Notes: generated from the sequence alone by a model not told the origin. Shown: positions 19,544-28,682, counted from the stretch's first letter. The stretch is 64,000 nt of DNA from Pseudomonas orientalis (GCF_022807995.1 NZ_CP094351.1:432501-496500), one strand, 5' to 3'. Numbers and translations are program-made.

Positions 19544-19966
19544 ATGGCCAACGTTATTTTGCAGAAAAAAATCGACAGTCAGACCACCGCTCTGAATGAG
19601 GTTAAACGCTATGCCCGCAAGATCTGGCTGGCGGGTCTTGGTGTTTATGCCAAGGTCGGCAGCGAGGGTGGCGAATACTTCAAAGAGCTGGTTAAGAGCG
19701 GTCAACATATTGAAAGTAAAAGCAAAAAAGTTGCCATTGAACAACTTGATGCCGCCAACAGTCAGATTGACCAAGTAAGGAGTAACGTCTCCAGCATCGG
19801 CCACCGAGTTGAAGTTCAACTGGATAAAGTTGAAAAAGCTTTTGACTCACGTGTTGCAAGTGCCTTGAATCGAATCGGCATTGCGTCTAAACATGACGTG
19901 GAGACACTCTCTGCTAAGCTCGAAGAGCTGACGGCATTGCTCGAACGTGTCGCGCGTAAACACTAA
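19544..19966 (+). CDS. phaI: PHA granule phasin PhaI
   Basis: Coats the surface of intracellular medium-chain polyhydroxyalkanoate granules. ATG at 19544 follows GTGAGGTGCACC and gives 140 residues; the frame open to 19484 is not used. The phasin domain (VKRYARKIWLAGLGVYAKVGSEGGEYFKELVK) matches the N-terminal part of PhaF almost residue for residue, followed by a heptad-like helix that suits oligomerisation. Unlike PhaF it lacks the Lys/Ala-rich tail. Twelve bases separate it from phaF. Confidence 0.93.
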   Translation: MANVILQKKIDSQTTALNEVKRYARKIWLAGLGVYAKVGSEGGEYFKELVKSGQHIESKSKKVAIEQLDAANSQIDQVRSNVSSIGHRVEVQLDKVEKAFDSRVASALNRIGIASKHDVETLSAKLEELTALLERVARKH

Positions 19967-19978
19967 GGAGACATCGGG

Positions 19979-20857
19979 ATGGCTGTTAAAAAAACTACTC
20001 AGAAAGAAAGCAGCTCGTGGGTCGGGGAAGTTGAAAAATATTCCCGAAAGATCTGGCTTGCTGGTTTAGGCGTTTACTCGAAAGTGAGCAGTGACGGCGG
20101 CAAATACTTCGAGACGCTGGTCAAGGACGGTGAGAAGGCCGAGAAGTTGACCAAGAGCACTGTGGGTAAAAAAGTGGACGCGGCCAAGGTGAGCGCAGGT
20201 TCGGCCAAGTCGAGCATTTCCGACACCTGGAACAAGTTGGAAGAAACTTTCGACAAGCGCCTCAACAGTGCTATTTCGCGACTGGGCGTGCCGAGCAAGG
20301 CTGAGCTGAAAACGCTGCACAGCAAGGTCGATACGCTGACCAAGCAAATCGAAAAGCTCACAGGCGCCAAAGTGGCGCCAGCCAAGACTGCTGCGGCCAA
20401 GCCTGCAGCAAAACCGGCCGCCAAACCTGCGGCTAAAACCGCAGCGGCAAAACCGGCCGCGAAAGCTGCCGCCAAGCCTCTGGTTAAAGCGGCTGCCAAA
20501 CCGGCTGCAAAATCTGCGGCCAAGGCGCCCGCCAAAGCTGCTGCAAAACCCGCCGCCAAGCCGGCGGCGAAGACTGCCGCCGCCAAGCCAGCCGCAAAAG
20601 CTGTAGCGGCCAAGCCTGCCGCCAAGGCCGTCGCCAAACCTGCAGTTGTAAAACCCGCAGCCAAACCAGCCGCCACCAAACCAGCGGCAAAGCCCGCCGC
20701 CACGAAGAAGCCGGCGGTAGCGAAAAAACCAGCGGCAGCCAAGCCTGCAACTGCGGCGACAACCGCTTCCACAGCCAACTCGGTGTCCGCACCGACCCCC
20801 GCTGCTGCGACTCCGACTGCCACGTCGACAACCTCGACGCCATCCAGTCAGTCCTGA
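19979..20857 (+). CDS. phaF: PHA granule phasin/nucleoid-binding protein PhaF
   Basis: Granule-associated protein that also binds DNA and helps segregate PHA granules at division. AAGGAGACATCGGG precedes the ATG. Residues 1-125 form the phasin domain shared with PhaI, including a leucine-rich helix near the end of the domain (LHSKVDTLTKQIEKL). Residues about 130-255 are a histone H1-like run of KPAAK/AKPAA repeats, then a Thr/Ser/Ala/Pro-rich end. 292 residues. The repeats are imperfect at DNA level. A bidirectional terminator follows, separating it from convergent phaD. Confidence 0.95.
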   Translation: MAVKKTTQKESSSWVGEVEKYSRKIWLAGLGVYSKVSSDGGKYFETLVKDGEKAEKLTKSTVGKKVDAAKVSAGSAKSSISDTWNKLEETFDKRLNSAISRLGVPSKAELKTLHSKVDTLTKQIEKLTGAKVAPAKTAAAKPAAKPAAKPAAKTAAAKPAAKAAAKPLVKAAAKPAAKSAAKAPAKAAAKPAAKPAAKTAAAKPAAKAVAAKPAAKAVAKPAVVKPAAKPAATKPAAKPAATKKPAVAKKPAAAKPATAATTASTANSVSAPTPAAATPTATSTTSTPSSQS

Positions 20858-20872
20858 TTCTTCCCAGGACAC

Positions 20873-20908
20873 AAAAAATGCCCGACCTGCAAAGGTCGGG
20901 CATTTTTT
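20873..20908. terminator. Bidirectional terminator between phaF and phaD
   Basis: AAAAAATGCCCGACCT (20873-20888) pairs with AGGTCGGGCATTTTTT (20893-20908) around a GCAA loop: a 16-bp stem with A- and T-tracts usable from both strands between convergent genes. Confidence 0.92.
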
Positions 20909-20971
20909 ATAACGCCGCGTTCACAGATCATTCCTATGCTCCCGCGTGGGAACGATCACGGTCAGCGGGCT

Positions 20972-21592
20972 TCAATCCAGGTCATCCAGGTATTTCAATG
21001 CGAACCTCTCGGTCGCCTGCCGTGCCGGCAGCAGCAGATGCGGCGCAACCAGCATCATGACTTGGTACACCACCACTCGCACCTCGCCCTTACGATCCAG
21101 GATTCGCTGGTAGTCCAGGGAAAACAGCAGCGTCATGGTGATCTGCTCCACCAGTTGCCCCAACGCCTGGGTATCACTGACCAGTTGCCCGGCCGTCTTC
21201 AATCGCGCGAGCAAAGAAGCCAGTGTTCGCTTGAGCGCCGTGAGCAGGTTGCGAATGCCCTTGGCCAGCTTCGGCAGACGCCCGGCCAGGTTCGACAGGT
21301 CCTGGAACAGAAAACGGTAATGGGCCATGCGCTCGACGATCAGGTGCAGGAATAGCCAATAATCCTCGGCTTGCAGTTGTGCATCGGCAGGTGGATCGAG
21401 CAGCGGCGCCAACTCGCACTGAAAGCGCTCGAACAGTCCCAGCACCAAAGGCTCCTTGCCATGGAAGTGGTAGTAGAGATTGCCGGGGCTGATCCCCATC
21501 TCATTGGCCACTTCCATCGTCGATACATTCGGCTCGCCCTTGTGGTTGAACAACTGCAGGGCACATTCGAGGATACGGTCGCGGGTCTTCAT
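20972..21592 (-). CDS. phaD: TetR-family regulator PhaD of PHA genes
   Basis: A 206-residue DNA-binding protein with an N-terminal TetR helix-turn-helix (RILECALQLFNHKGEPNVSTMEVANEMGISPGNLYYHFHGKE) and a helical ligand-binding C-terminus. In P. putida PhaD activates the phaC1 and phaI promoters, apparently in response to a fatty-acid-derived signal; that role is carried over by homology and position. It is the last gene of phaC1-phaZ-phaC2-phaD, 27 bases after phaC2. A degraded repeat fragment (ATGCTCCCGCGTGGGAACGA) lies near 20936-20955, beyond its 3' end. Confidence 0.93.
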   Translation of the reverse strand: MKTRDRILECALQLFNHKGEPNVSTMEVANEMGISPGNLYYHFHGKEPLVLGLFERFQCELAPLLDPPADAQLQAEDYWLFLHLIVERMAHYRFLFQDLSNLAGRLPKLAKGIRNLLTALKRTLASLLARLKTAGQLVSDTQALGQLVEQITMTLLFSLDYQRILDRKGEVRVVVYQVMMLVAPHLLLPARQATERFALKYLDDLD

Positions 21593-21619
21593 TCAGCCTT
21601 CTTGGTCTGATCGTTGAGC

Positions 21620-23302
21620 TCAGCGTATGCGCACGTAGGTGCCTGGCGCCGCTTCCATCGGTGGGTAGTTCTGGTTGCCCAGGGCGGTGAGGGTTTCGCG
21701 TTGCGCGCCCGAGCGTTGCTGGACCCACTCCAGCCACTGCGGCCACCAGCTGCCTTCGACGTGACTGGCGTCGTAGTACCAGGCGCGCGGGTCGCTGCTC
21801 AGCCTGGGGTTCTCGACGTAGTTGGCCTTGGGGTTGCCCGGCGGGTTGAGGATGCTCTGGATATGCCCGCTGTTGGACAGCACGAAGCGCCGCTCGCCGC
21901 CCAGCAGTTGGGCGGAGCGATACACCGCGTCCCAGGGTGTGATGTGGTCGTTGATGCCGGCCACGCTGAAGCTGTCTACCGTGACCTTGCGCAAGTCGAT
22001 GGGGGTGCCGCACACCTCCAGGCCTCCCGGATGGCTCAGTGGGTTGTGCTTGAAAAAATCCAGCAGGTCGCCGTGCAGCGCGGCGGGCAGGCGCGTGTTG
22101 TCGTTATTCCAGTACAGGATGTCGAAGGCCGGCGGTTCCTTGCCCAGCAGGTAGTTGTTGACCCAATAGTTCCAGATCAGATCGTTGGGGCGCATCCAGG
22201 CGAACACCTTGGCCATGTCGCGACCGTCCAGCACACCTTGCTGGTAAGAACGGCGCTTGGCGGCTTCAAGGGTTTGTTCATCGGCGAACAACATGGCCGG
22301 GCCGTCGATCTGACTGTCGAGCAAGCTCACCAGGTAACTGGCGCTGGCGATGCGCCGCAACTGGCGCTTGGCTTGAAGATGGCCTTGCAGCGCGGCGATG
22401 GTCAGGCCGCCGGCGCAGGCGCCCATCAGGTTGACCTCGCGCGCGCCGGTGATCGCCCGGCAGGCGTTGAGGGCTTCTTCCAGCGCCGCCACGTAAGTCG
22501 ACAGGCCCCATTCGCGATGCCGCACATCGGGGTTGCGCCAGCTGACCATAAAGGTCTGCAGCCCGTTTTTCAGCGCGTATTGCACAAAGCTGTTGGCCGG
22601 ACTCAGGTCGAATATGTAGTACTTGTTGATTTGCGGCGGCACCACCAGCAAAGGCTTGGCGTATTGTTTTTCGCTCATGGGCTTGTACTGGATCAGTTCC
22701 AGCAGCTCATTGCGAAACACCACTGAGCCTGGAGTGGTGGCAACGGTCTTGCCGACTTCGAAGGCATGCTTGCTGACCTGACGCGGCAGGCCATTGTTGT
22801 GCAGCAGGTCCTCGAACAAATGGCTCACGCCACGCACCACACTGTTGCCGCCGGAGTTGAGCAACTCCTTGATCGCCAGCGGGTTGAGCAGCGTGTTGGA
22901 TGGCGATACGGCGTCGTTGAACAAGGCGAACGCGAACTGCGCGCGTGCACGGTCGCCTGCGTCGAGGGCGCTGTCATCGATCCAGTTGCGCGTGTGTTTT
23001 TGCCAGCTCAAGTAGGCTTGCAGGCTGCGCCGGTACAGCGGGTTGAGCGTCCAGGTGGGGTCTTTGAAGCGGTTGTCGTTGGGGTTGGGCTCATGCACCG
23101 TGTCCCCCAGCAACACGCGGCCCAGTTGGCCGCCCAGGGCCAGGGCGTGGCGTGCGGTGTGCACCGGGTTGCGCAGGCCATGGGCCGCCACGGTACGCAG
23201 GGTCGACAGCAGGTCTCGACCACGCAGGCCGGTGATCGCGTTTTGCGCGTTGATGAACGCAGCGGGGATGGGCGCCGGGTTCGTCACGGGTCGTTCACGC
23301 AT
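21620..23302 (-). CDS. phaC2: Medium-chain-length PHA synthase 2
   Basis: Class II synthase that polymerises (R)-3-hydroxyacyl-CoA into PHA on granules. ATG at 23302 is chosen because GAAGGAG stands 8 bases before it; the product is then 560 residues. The alpha/beta hydrolase nucleophile motif is GACAGG with Cys296; by alignment with PhaC1 the other catalytic residues are Asp452 (in NDHITPW) and His480 (in NSGHIQS). It is strongly similar to PhaC1 throughout (for example VVPPQINKYYIFDLSP and AWMRPNDLIWNYWVNNYLLG). It starts 89 bases after phaZ. Confidence 0.96.
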   Translation of the reverse strand: MRERPVTNPAPIPAAFINAQNAITGLRGRDLLSTLRTVAAHGLRNPVHTARHALALGGQLGRVLLGDTVHEPNPNDNRFKDPTWTLNPLYRRSLQAYLSWQKHTRNWIDDSALDAGDRARAQFAFALFNDAVSPSNTLLNPLAIKELLNSGGNSVVRGVSHLFEDLLHNNGLPRQVSKHAFEVGKTVATTPGSVVFRNELLELIQYKPMSEKQYAKPLLVVPPQINKYYIFDLSPANSFVQYALKNGLQTFMVSWRNPDVRHREWGLSTYVAALEEALNACRAITGAREVNLMGACAGGLTIAALQGHLQAKRQLRRIASASYLVSLLDSQIDGPAMLFADEQTLEAAKRRSYQQGVLDGRDMAKVFAWMRPNDLIWNYWVNNYLLGKEPPAFDILYWNNDNTRLPAALHGDLLDFFKHNPLSHPGGLEVCGTPIDLRKVTVDSFSVAGINDHITPWDAVYRSAQLLGGERRFVLSNSGHIQSILNPPGNPKANYVENPRLSSDPRAWYYDASHVEGSWWPQWLEWVQQRSGAQRETLTALGNQNYPPMEAAPGTYVRIR

Positions 23303-23391
23303 GAGCCAACACTCCTTCGTCAAGCCATCAAGAGGCACGCCAACTCAGAACCATAGTCGGTTCCTGGCAAGTTGCGCGGCGGTGGGGTCCT

Positions 23392-24237
23392 TCACACCGC
23401 CGGTCGCGGATGTATCACGGCGCGCAGGCGCTCTTCCTCGAGAAATTTCATGATGATCGGCGCCACGGCTTCGGCCCGGGTGATCAGGAATAAATGGCCA
23501 TCGTCGATGATATGCAACTGTGCATTGGGGATGCGCCAGGCGAGCATGCGCATGTTGATCAGCGGAATCAGCGGGTCGTCGTCCCCGGCCAACACCAGGG
23601 TGGGCTGACGGATCTTGTGCAGCCAATGGATGCTGGTCCAGCCCAGCCCAGCGAACAGCTGCCAGTAGTAGCCCAGCTTGCCGGCCGAACGCACTTTGCT
23701 GGCATGTTCGGCGGCCAGCTTGGGGTCGCGGCGGAACGAACCGCCGTAAATCATCGGCGCGATGCGCACCACGTGGGACGGCTGGATATAGCGCCGGGGG
23801 CTGGCCATCAGCCACAACACCTTGGGCTTGCCCGGCACCATAAAGGCTCCGGCAGCCGTGGCCGCCAGGATCAGCTTCTTGCAGCGCTCGGGGTAGTCAT
23901 AGGCGAACTGCTGCGCCAGCGCGCCACCCCAGGACACCCCCACCGCATTCACCTGGCCGTAATCCAGGTAATCGAGCATGCGCGCCGTCAGCTTGGCCAG
24001 GCCGGGGAAGCGATAGGGCCGGTTGGGCGTGGAGGAACCGCCCACGCCTGGCACATCGAAGGCGATCACTTCCAGGTCCGGGTCCAGGGCGTGGACGAAC
24101 GGGAACACCAGCTCCAGGTTGGCGCCGATGCCGTTGAAGATCAGCAGCGGCGTCAAGTGCGGCTTGCCCGGGCGCACCGCCGTGCGGATGGCCTGGCCAT
24201 CCAGGTCGATGGTGCGGAAGATGAACGGTTGCGGCAT
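23392..24237 (-). CDS. phaZ: Intracellular PHA depolymerase PhaZ
   Basis: Serine hydrolase that mobilises medium-chain PHA back to 3-hydroxyacids. ATG at 24237 gives 281 residues starting MPQPFIFRTIDLDG; a TTG two codons earlier is less likely. The lipase box GVSWGG holds Ser102, with Asp221 (GDDDPLIP) and His248 (DDGHLFL) completing the triad I counted in the sequence. It lies between the two synthase genes, the standard class II arrangement. A long hairpin separates it from phaC1. Confidence 0.96.
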   Translation of the reverse strand: MPQPFIFRTIDLDGQAIRTAVRPGKPHLTPLLIFNGIGANLELVFPFVHALDPDLEVIAFDVPGVGGSSTPNRPYRFPGLAKLTARMLDYLDYGQVNAVGVSWGGALAQQFAYDYPERCKKLILAATAAGAFMVPGKPKVLWLMASPRRYIQPSHVVRIAPMIYGGSFRRDPKLAAEHASKVRSAGKLGYYWQLFAGLGWTSIHWLHKIRQPTLVLAGDDDPLIPLINMRMLAWRIPNAQLHIIDDGHLFLITRAEAVAPIIMKFLEEERLRAVIHPRPAV

Positions 24238-24264
24238 GCTCAAGCCCTGTGAAGTGTTACAGGA

Positions 24265-24320
24265 GAAATGCGGTCAAAATGTGGGAGGGGGCAAGCCCCC
24301 TCCCACATTGACCGCATTTC
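24265..24320. repeat. Long REP-derived hairpin between phaC1 and phaZ
   Basis: A collapsed REP palindrome TGTGGGAGGGGGC...CCCACA (24280-24307) is flanked by an extra perfect inverted repeat: GAAATGCGGTCAA (24265-24277) and TTGACCGCATTTC (24308-24320). Together they form a stem of about 25 bp with a two-base bulge and a small loop. It starts 3 bases after the phaC1 stop in transcript direction and lacks a T-run, so it is more likely an mRNA-stability or partial-termination element than a simple terminator. Confidence 0.85.
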
Positions 24321-24323
24321 AAT

Positions 24324-26003
24324 TTAGCGTTCGTGTACATAGGTGCCTGGTGCAGCTTCCGCCGCTGCGTACGTCTTGTTACCCAGGCTTGTAGGGGCTT
24401 TTTTCAACTTACCCGCCCGCTCCGCCTGCCACGCCTGCCAGTGCAGCCACCACGAATCGGTATGCTTGGTCGCGTTTTCCTGCCATTGCAGCGCAGTGCC
24501 CGCCAGGCCCTCACTGGTCTGATATCGCGACTTGGGATTGCCCGGCGGGTTGAGGATGCTCTGGATATGCCCGCTGCTGGACAGCACGAACTCCACTTTG
24601 CCGCCAAACAATTGCGCCGACTTGTAGCAGGACTGCCAGGGGGTGATGTGGTCGTTGGTGCCGGCCAATGAATAGATATCGGCGGTGACCTGTTTGAGGT
24701 CGATGGGCGTGCCGCACACTTCCAGGGCATTGGCGCGCACCAGCGGGTTGTTCTTGAACAGTTCGATCAGGTCGCCATGGAAGGCGGCCGGCAGACGCGT
24801 GGTGTCGTTATTCCAGAACAGGATGTCGAACACCGGTGGCTCATTGCCCAGCAGGTAGTTGTTCACCCAGTAATTCCAGATCAGGTCGTTGGGTCGCATC
24901 CACGCGAACACCTTGGCCATGTCACGGCCTTCCAGTACGCCGGCCTGGTAGGAATGGCGCTTCGCCGCTTCGAGCGTCTGTTCATCGACGAACAGCGCCA
25001 CCTGGGTATCCAGCGTGGTATCCAGCACACTCACCAGCAACGTCAGGGCGTTGACTTTTTTCTCCCCCAGCGCCGCGTAGTGGCCCAGCAGCGCCGTGCA
25101 GGTGATGCCGCCGGAGCAGGCGCCGAGCATGTTGATATCTTTGCTGCCGGTGATCGCCGTGACCGCATCGACCGCTTCCTTGAGCGCCTCGATATAGGTC
25201 GACAGGCCCCACTCGCGCTGCGCCTTGGTCGGGTTGCGCCAGCTGACGATAAAGGTCTGCTGCCCATTGCGCAGGCAGAAGCGCGCCAGGCTCTTATCCG
25301 GGCTCAGGTCGAAGACATAGAATTTGTTGATCTGCGGCGGCACCACCAGCAGCGGGCGTTCGTGCACCTGCTCGGTGATGGGCCTGTACTGGATCAGCTC
25401 CAGCACATCGTTGCGAAATACCACCGCGCCTTCGGTGATACCCAGGCTCTTGCCCACTTCAAAGGCACCCATGTTGACCTGGCTTGGCATCCCGCCGTTG
25501 TGCACCATGTCCTTGGCCAGGTGGGACAGGCCATCGAGCAGGCTTTTGCCGCCGGTTTCAAAGAAGCGTTTGACCGCCGCCGGGTTGGCTGCGCTGTTGG
25601 TGGGCGCCATGGCTTCAGTCATCAGGTTGATCACGAAGTGGCCGCGACTGATGTCCTGTTCCGATAGATTGCTGTCGCCGATCCAGTCATGCAGTTCCTT
25701 GCGCCACGCCAGGTAAGTCTGCAGATAACGTTTGTAGAGCGGGTTCTGGCTCCAGGCCGGGTCATGGAAGCGCCGGTCATCGCTCTCCGGCACCAGCGCC
25801 GATCTGCCGAACATGACGTTCTTGAGCTCCACCCCGAAATGGGCGACATGTTTGACGCTGTGCAACGGTTGCTTGATGGCTTGGGTCAGCACCATCTTCG
25901 CCGAGGCCAATAGATCCTTTTTGCGTAACGCGATGATCGGGTTCAACCCCAGGGTGTTTTCCGAGGCCTGGCGTTTCAAATCATCGTTATTCTTGTTACT
26001 CAT
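24324..26003 (-). CDS. phaC1: Medium-chain-length PHA synthase 1
   Basis: Class II PHA synthase, first gene of phaC1-phaZ-phaC2-phaD. The product is 559 residues, the same as the P. putida enzyme as I recall it. I counted the catalytic triad as Cys296 (LGACSGG), Asp451 (GTNDHITPW) and His479 (SSSGHIQS). The N-terminal 100 residues are the variable region of the family; the hydrolase core follows. ATG at 26003 begins MSNKNNDDLKRQ. The 247 bases upstream contain two inverted repeats that may bind regulators. Confidence 0.97.
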   Translation of the reverse strand: MSNKNNDDLKRQASENTLGLNPIIALRKKDLLASAKMVLTQAIKQPLHSVKHVAHFGVELKNVMFGRSALVPESDDRRFHDPAWSQNPLYKRYLQTYLAWRKELHDWIGDSNLSEQDISRGHFVINLMTEAMAPTNSAANPAAVKRFFETGGKSLLDGLSHLAKDMVHNGGMPSQVNMGAFEVGKSLGITEGAVVFRNDVLELIQYRPITEQVHERPLLVVPPQINKFYVFDLSPDKSLARFCLRNGQQTFIVSWRNPTKAQREWGLSTYIEALKEAVDAVTAITGSKDINMLGACSGGITCTALLGHYAALGEKKVNALTLLVSVLDTTLDTQVALFVDEQTLEAAKRHSYQAGVLEGRDMAKVFAWMRPNDLIWNYWVNNYLLGNEPPVFDILFWNNDTTRLPAAFHGDLIELFKNNPLVRANALEVCGTPIDLKQVTADIYSLAGTNDHITPWQSCYKSAQLFGGKVEFVLSSSGHIQSILNPPGNPKSRYQTSEGLAGTALQWQENATKHTDSWWLHWQAWQAERAGKLKKAPTSLGNKTYAAAEAAPGTYVHER

Positions 26004-26122
26004 CTACGACGCTCCATTGTCCGAAAGACGAGTACCGGCGATTTCCGCGCACCCATTTCGATACACGACACCAGCCTGGTACTGCGCTCGGGTGACCGTT
26101 GATACCGCATCGTCAAATGCAG

Positions 26123-26138
26123 GGAACTTGCCAGTTCC
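26123..26138. promoter_or_regulatory. Inverted repeat upstream of phaC1 (candidate operator)
   Basis: GGAACT (26123-26128), four bases, AGTTCC (26133-26138), 120 bases upstream of the phaC1 start codon. TetR-type regulators bind such short palindromes, but no half-site is shared obviously with the repeat upstream of phaI. Confidence 0.3.
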
Positions 26139-26194
26139 ATTGGTTACCCGAGTTTAATTTTTTTCGCAAGCGGGCCAATCGTTGACCACGCGAC

Positions 26195-26229
26195 AGGGCA
26201 TTCAAGCAGATGAAATTAGAAAATGCCCT
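26195..26229. repeat. Inverted repeat between DUF971 gene and phaC1
   Basis: AGGGCATT (26195-26202) and AATGCCCT (26222-26229) are perfect inverted 8-mers around a 19-base AT-rich loop. It lies just past the 3' end of the DUF971 gene and could be a weak terminator or an upstream site for phaC1; no T-run follows. Confidence 0.35.
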
Positions 26230-26250
26230 CTAAAGAGCAAGAGGCCTGGA

Positions 26251-26628
26251 CTAGAGCATCAGCCGCACGACCGACTGACTCGGGTCGCGGGTTTTCCCGG
26301 CAGCTTTGAGTTCAGCGAGGTAATCGGCCCACAGCGCGTTCTGACGCACGGCCAGTTGATAAAGATAGTCCCAGGTGAACAGTCCGCTGTCATGACCGTC
26401 GTCGAAGGTCAATTTGAGGGCGTACTGGCCGGCCGGTTCCAGCTTGATCAATTTAACGTTGAGCTTGCCGAATTGCAGGATGGGCTTGCCGTGGCCCTGG
26501 ACCTCGGCGGAAGGCGAGTGCACGCGCAGGAATTCGGCGGGCAGTTGGTAGGTTTCGTCCGGCCCGTAGGTGAGACCCAGGGTATTGGAGGCTTTATGCA
26601 GGTTTACAGCAGTAGGAAATTTCGACAT
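26251..26628 (-). CDS. DUF971 (gamma-butyrobetaine hydroxylase N-terminal-like) protein
   Basis: A 125-residue protein made of a single DUF971 domain, the domain also found at the N-terminus of gamma-butyrobetaine dioxygenase and of some Fe-S cluster carrier proteins. Typical segments are LGLTYGPDETYQLPAEFLRVHSPSAEVQGHG and LTFDDGHDSGLFTWDYLYQLA. No catalytic dioxygenase domain is attached, and the function is unknown. Position between hslU and phaC1 is, from memory, conserved in Pseudomonas. A REPIN separates it from hslU. Confidence 0.85.
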   Translation of the reverse strand: MSKFPTAVNLHKASNTLGLTYGPDETYQLPAEFLRVHSPSAEVQGHGKPILQFGKLNVKLIKLEPAGQYALKLTFDDGHDSGLFTWDYLYQLAVRQNALWADYLAELKAAGKTRDPSQSVVRLML

Positions 26629-26660
26629 GGAGATAACCCTGAAGGAACCGGCTTGAACAA

Positions 26661-26749
26661 TGTGGGAGGGGGCTTGCCCCCGATAGCCGTGTGTCAGTCA
26701 GCATACATCTGTCTGACAGACCGCTATCGGGGGCAAGCCCCCTCCCACA
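26661..26749. repeat. REPIN (inverted REP pair)
   Basis: TGTGGGAGGGGGCTTGCCCCCGATAG left arm and CTATCGGGGGCAAGCCCCCTCCCACA right arm, with GTCAGTCAG / CTGTCTGAC-like inner pairing. Between hslU and the DUF971 gene, which are codirectional. Confidence 0.93.
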
Positions 26750-26776
26750 TTGAAGCGAAGCAGTTCTGTGTGAGGC

Positions 26777-28114
26777 TTACAGAATATAGCGCGACAAGTC
26801 TTCGTTCTGCGCCAGTTCGCCCAGATGGCTGTTGACGTAATCCGCGTCGATCCTGATCGCTTCGCCATTCTGCGCACCGGCCATGTCGCCGGCACTGAAG
26901 GACACCTCTTCGAGCAGGCGCTCAAGCAAGGTGTGCAGGCGACGTGCACCGATGTTCTCGGTCTTCTCGTTGACCTGCCAGGCAATCTCCGCCAGGCGCT
27001 TGATCCCGTCCGGCTGGAATTCGATGCCCAGGCCTTCGGTTTTCAGCAATTCCCGGTACTGCTCGGTAAGCGAAGCATGCGGCTCGCTGAGAATGCGCTC
27101 GAAATCGCCCGGGGTCAGCGCCTTGAGTTCCACGCGGATCGGCAGGCGGCCTTGCAGCTCAGGTACCAGGTCGCTCGGCTTGCTCAGGTGGAAAGCACCG
27201 GACGCGATAAACAGAATGTGGTCGGTCTTGACCATGCCCAGCTTGGTGTTCACGGTGCAGCCTTCGATCAGCGGCAGCAGGTCGCGCTGTACGCCTTCGC
27301 GGGACACATCGACACCGCCGGAATTGCCGCGCTTGGCCACCTTGTCGATCTCATCGATAAACACGATGCCGTGCTGCTCGACCGCTTCCAGGGCCTTGGC
27401 CTTGAGTTCTTCTTCATTGACCAGGCGTCCGGCTTCTTCGTCGCGCACCAGTTTCAGTGCTTCCTTCACCTTGAGCTTGCGGCTTTTCTTCTTGCCCTTG
27501 CCCATGTTGGCAAACAGATTCTGCAACTGGCTGGTCATTTCTTCCATGCCAGGTGGCGCGGAAATATCGACCCCGGACACTTCGGCCACTTCGATCTCGA
27601 TTTCCTTGTCGTCCAGCTGGCCTTCACGCAGACGCTTGCGGAACAGCTGGCGGGTGTTGGAATCCGATGACGGCGCGGCGTCTTCGTTGAAACCCATGCG
27701 GGCCGGTGGCAACAGCGCGTCGAGGATACGTTCTTCGGCGGCGTCTTCGGCGCGATGGCTGACCTTGGTCACTTCCTGTTCGCGCAGCATTTTCAGGGCG
27801 GCGTCGGCCAGGTCGCGGATGATCGACTCGACATCGCGGCCCACATAGCCGACTTCGGTGAACTTGGTGGCTTCGACCTTGATGAACGGAGCATTGGCCA
27901 ATTTGGCCAGGCGCCGGGCGATTTCGGTTTTGCCGACGCCGGTCGGGCCGATCATCAGGATGTTCTTGGGCGTCACTTCAACGCGCAGTTCTTCGGGCAG
28001 TTGCATCCGGCGCCAGCGGTTACGCAGCGCAATGGCAACGGCGCGCTTGGCATCGTCCTGGCCGATGATATGGCGATTGAGTTCATGGACGATTTCGCGG
28101 GGAGTCATTGACAT
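26777..28114 (-). CDS. hslU: ATP-dependent protease ATPase subunit HslU
   Basis: AAA+ unfoldase that feeds substrates into the HslV peptidase. ATG at 28114 gives 445 residues starting [25 protein letters not shown]; the frame open to 28246 enters hslV and is not used. Visible are Walker [13 protein letters not shown], the pore-loop GYVGRD, the acidic I-domain insertion (about residues 110-245), Walker B IVFIDEID and sensor regions, ending in the conserved RYIL tail that docks into HslV. It is 37 bases after hslV. Confidence 0.97.
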   Translation of the reverse strand: MSMTPREIVHELNRHIIGQDDAKRAVAIALRNRWRRMQLPEELRVEVTPKNILMIGPTGVGKTEIARRLAKLANAPFIKVEATKFTEVGYVGRDVESIIRDLADAALKMLREQEVTKVSHRAEDAAEERILDALLPPARMGFNEDAAPSSDSNTRQLFRKRLREGQLDDKEIEIEVAEVSGVDISAPPGMEEMTSQLQNLFANMGKGKKKSRKLKVKEALKLVRDEEAGRLVNEEELKAKALEAVEQHGIVFIDEIDKVAKRGNSGGVDVSREGVQRDLLPLIEGCTVNTKLGMVKTDHILFIASGAFHLSKPSDLVPELQGRLPIRVELKALTPGDFERILSEPHASLTEQYRELLKTEGLGIEFQPDGIKRLAEIAWQVNEKTENIGARRLHTLLERLLEEVSFSAGDMAGAQNGEAIRIDADYVNSHLGELAQNEDLSRYIL

Positions 28115-28151
28115 AGTGTTTGGCGGCCTCAAGCGCGAATAAGCCAGCGGC

Positions 28152-28682
28152 TTATTCGGCGAGGTCCTGCTCCTCAATGGTCTGGTTGTGGTTGGTGAAC
28201 ACGCAGATATCGCCAGCGATACCCAGGGCGGTCTCGACAATTTCACGCGCCGACAGGTCGGTCTTCTTCAAGAGTGCGCTGGCTGCGGCTTGTGCATAGC
28301 CGCCACCGGAACCCATGGCGATCAGGCCATGTTCAGGTTCAACCACATCGCCGTTGCCGGTAATGATCAGGGAAGCGTCTTTGTTGGCGACCGCCAGCAT
28401 GGCTTCGAGGCGGCTGAGGGAGCGGTCGGTGCGCCATTCCTTGGCGAGTTCGACGGCGGCGCGCACCAGGTGGCCCTGGTGCTTTTCGAGCTGGCCCTCA
28501 AAACGTTCGAACAGGGTGAAAGCGTCGGCGGTAGCACCGGCGAACCCGGCGAGAACCTGGCCGTGGTACAGGCGACGCACTTTCTTGGCGTTGCCTTTCA
28601 TCACGGTATTACCCAAGGAAACCTGGCCGTCGCCGCCCATGACGACTTTGCCGTGGCGACGTACTGAAACGATGGTGGTCAA
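28152..28682 (-). CDS. hslV: ATP-dependent protease peptidase subunit HslV
   Basis: Proteasome-like threonine peptidase forming the HslV dodecamer. I place the start at TTG 28682, giving 176 residues, the canonical E. coli length: the product then begins with Met followed by [19 protein letters not shown], so removing Met exposes the catalytic Thr. GGAGA lies about 8 bases upstream. No ATG is available at this position. The Gly-rich [10 protein letters not shown] segment is present. A heat-shock-type promoter lies 47 bases upstream of the start codon. Confidence 0.95.
   Translation of the reverse strand: MTTIVSVRRHGKVVMGGDGQVSLGNTVMKGNAKKVRRLYHGQVLAGFAGATADAFTLFERFEGQLEKHQGHLVRAAVELAKEWRTDRSLSRLEAMLAVANKDASLIITGNGDVVEPEHGLIAMGSGGGYAQAAASALLKKTDLSAREIVETALGIAGDICVFTNHNQTIEEQDLAE

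Noticed and set aside
20370-20740. Repeat tract in phaF considered as a mobile or recombinational repeat
   Set aside because: It encodes the KPAAK histone-like tail typical of PhaF; the DNA repeats are degenerate and in frame.
20936-20960. ATGCTCCCGCGTGGGAACGA near phaD as a regulatory palindrome
   Set aside because: It resembles a fragment of a dispersed Pseudomonas repeat (CGTGGGAACG type) and sits beyond the 3' end of phaD, where an operator is unlikely.
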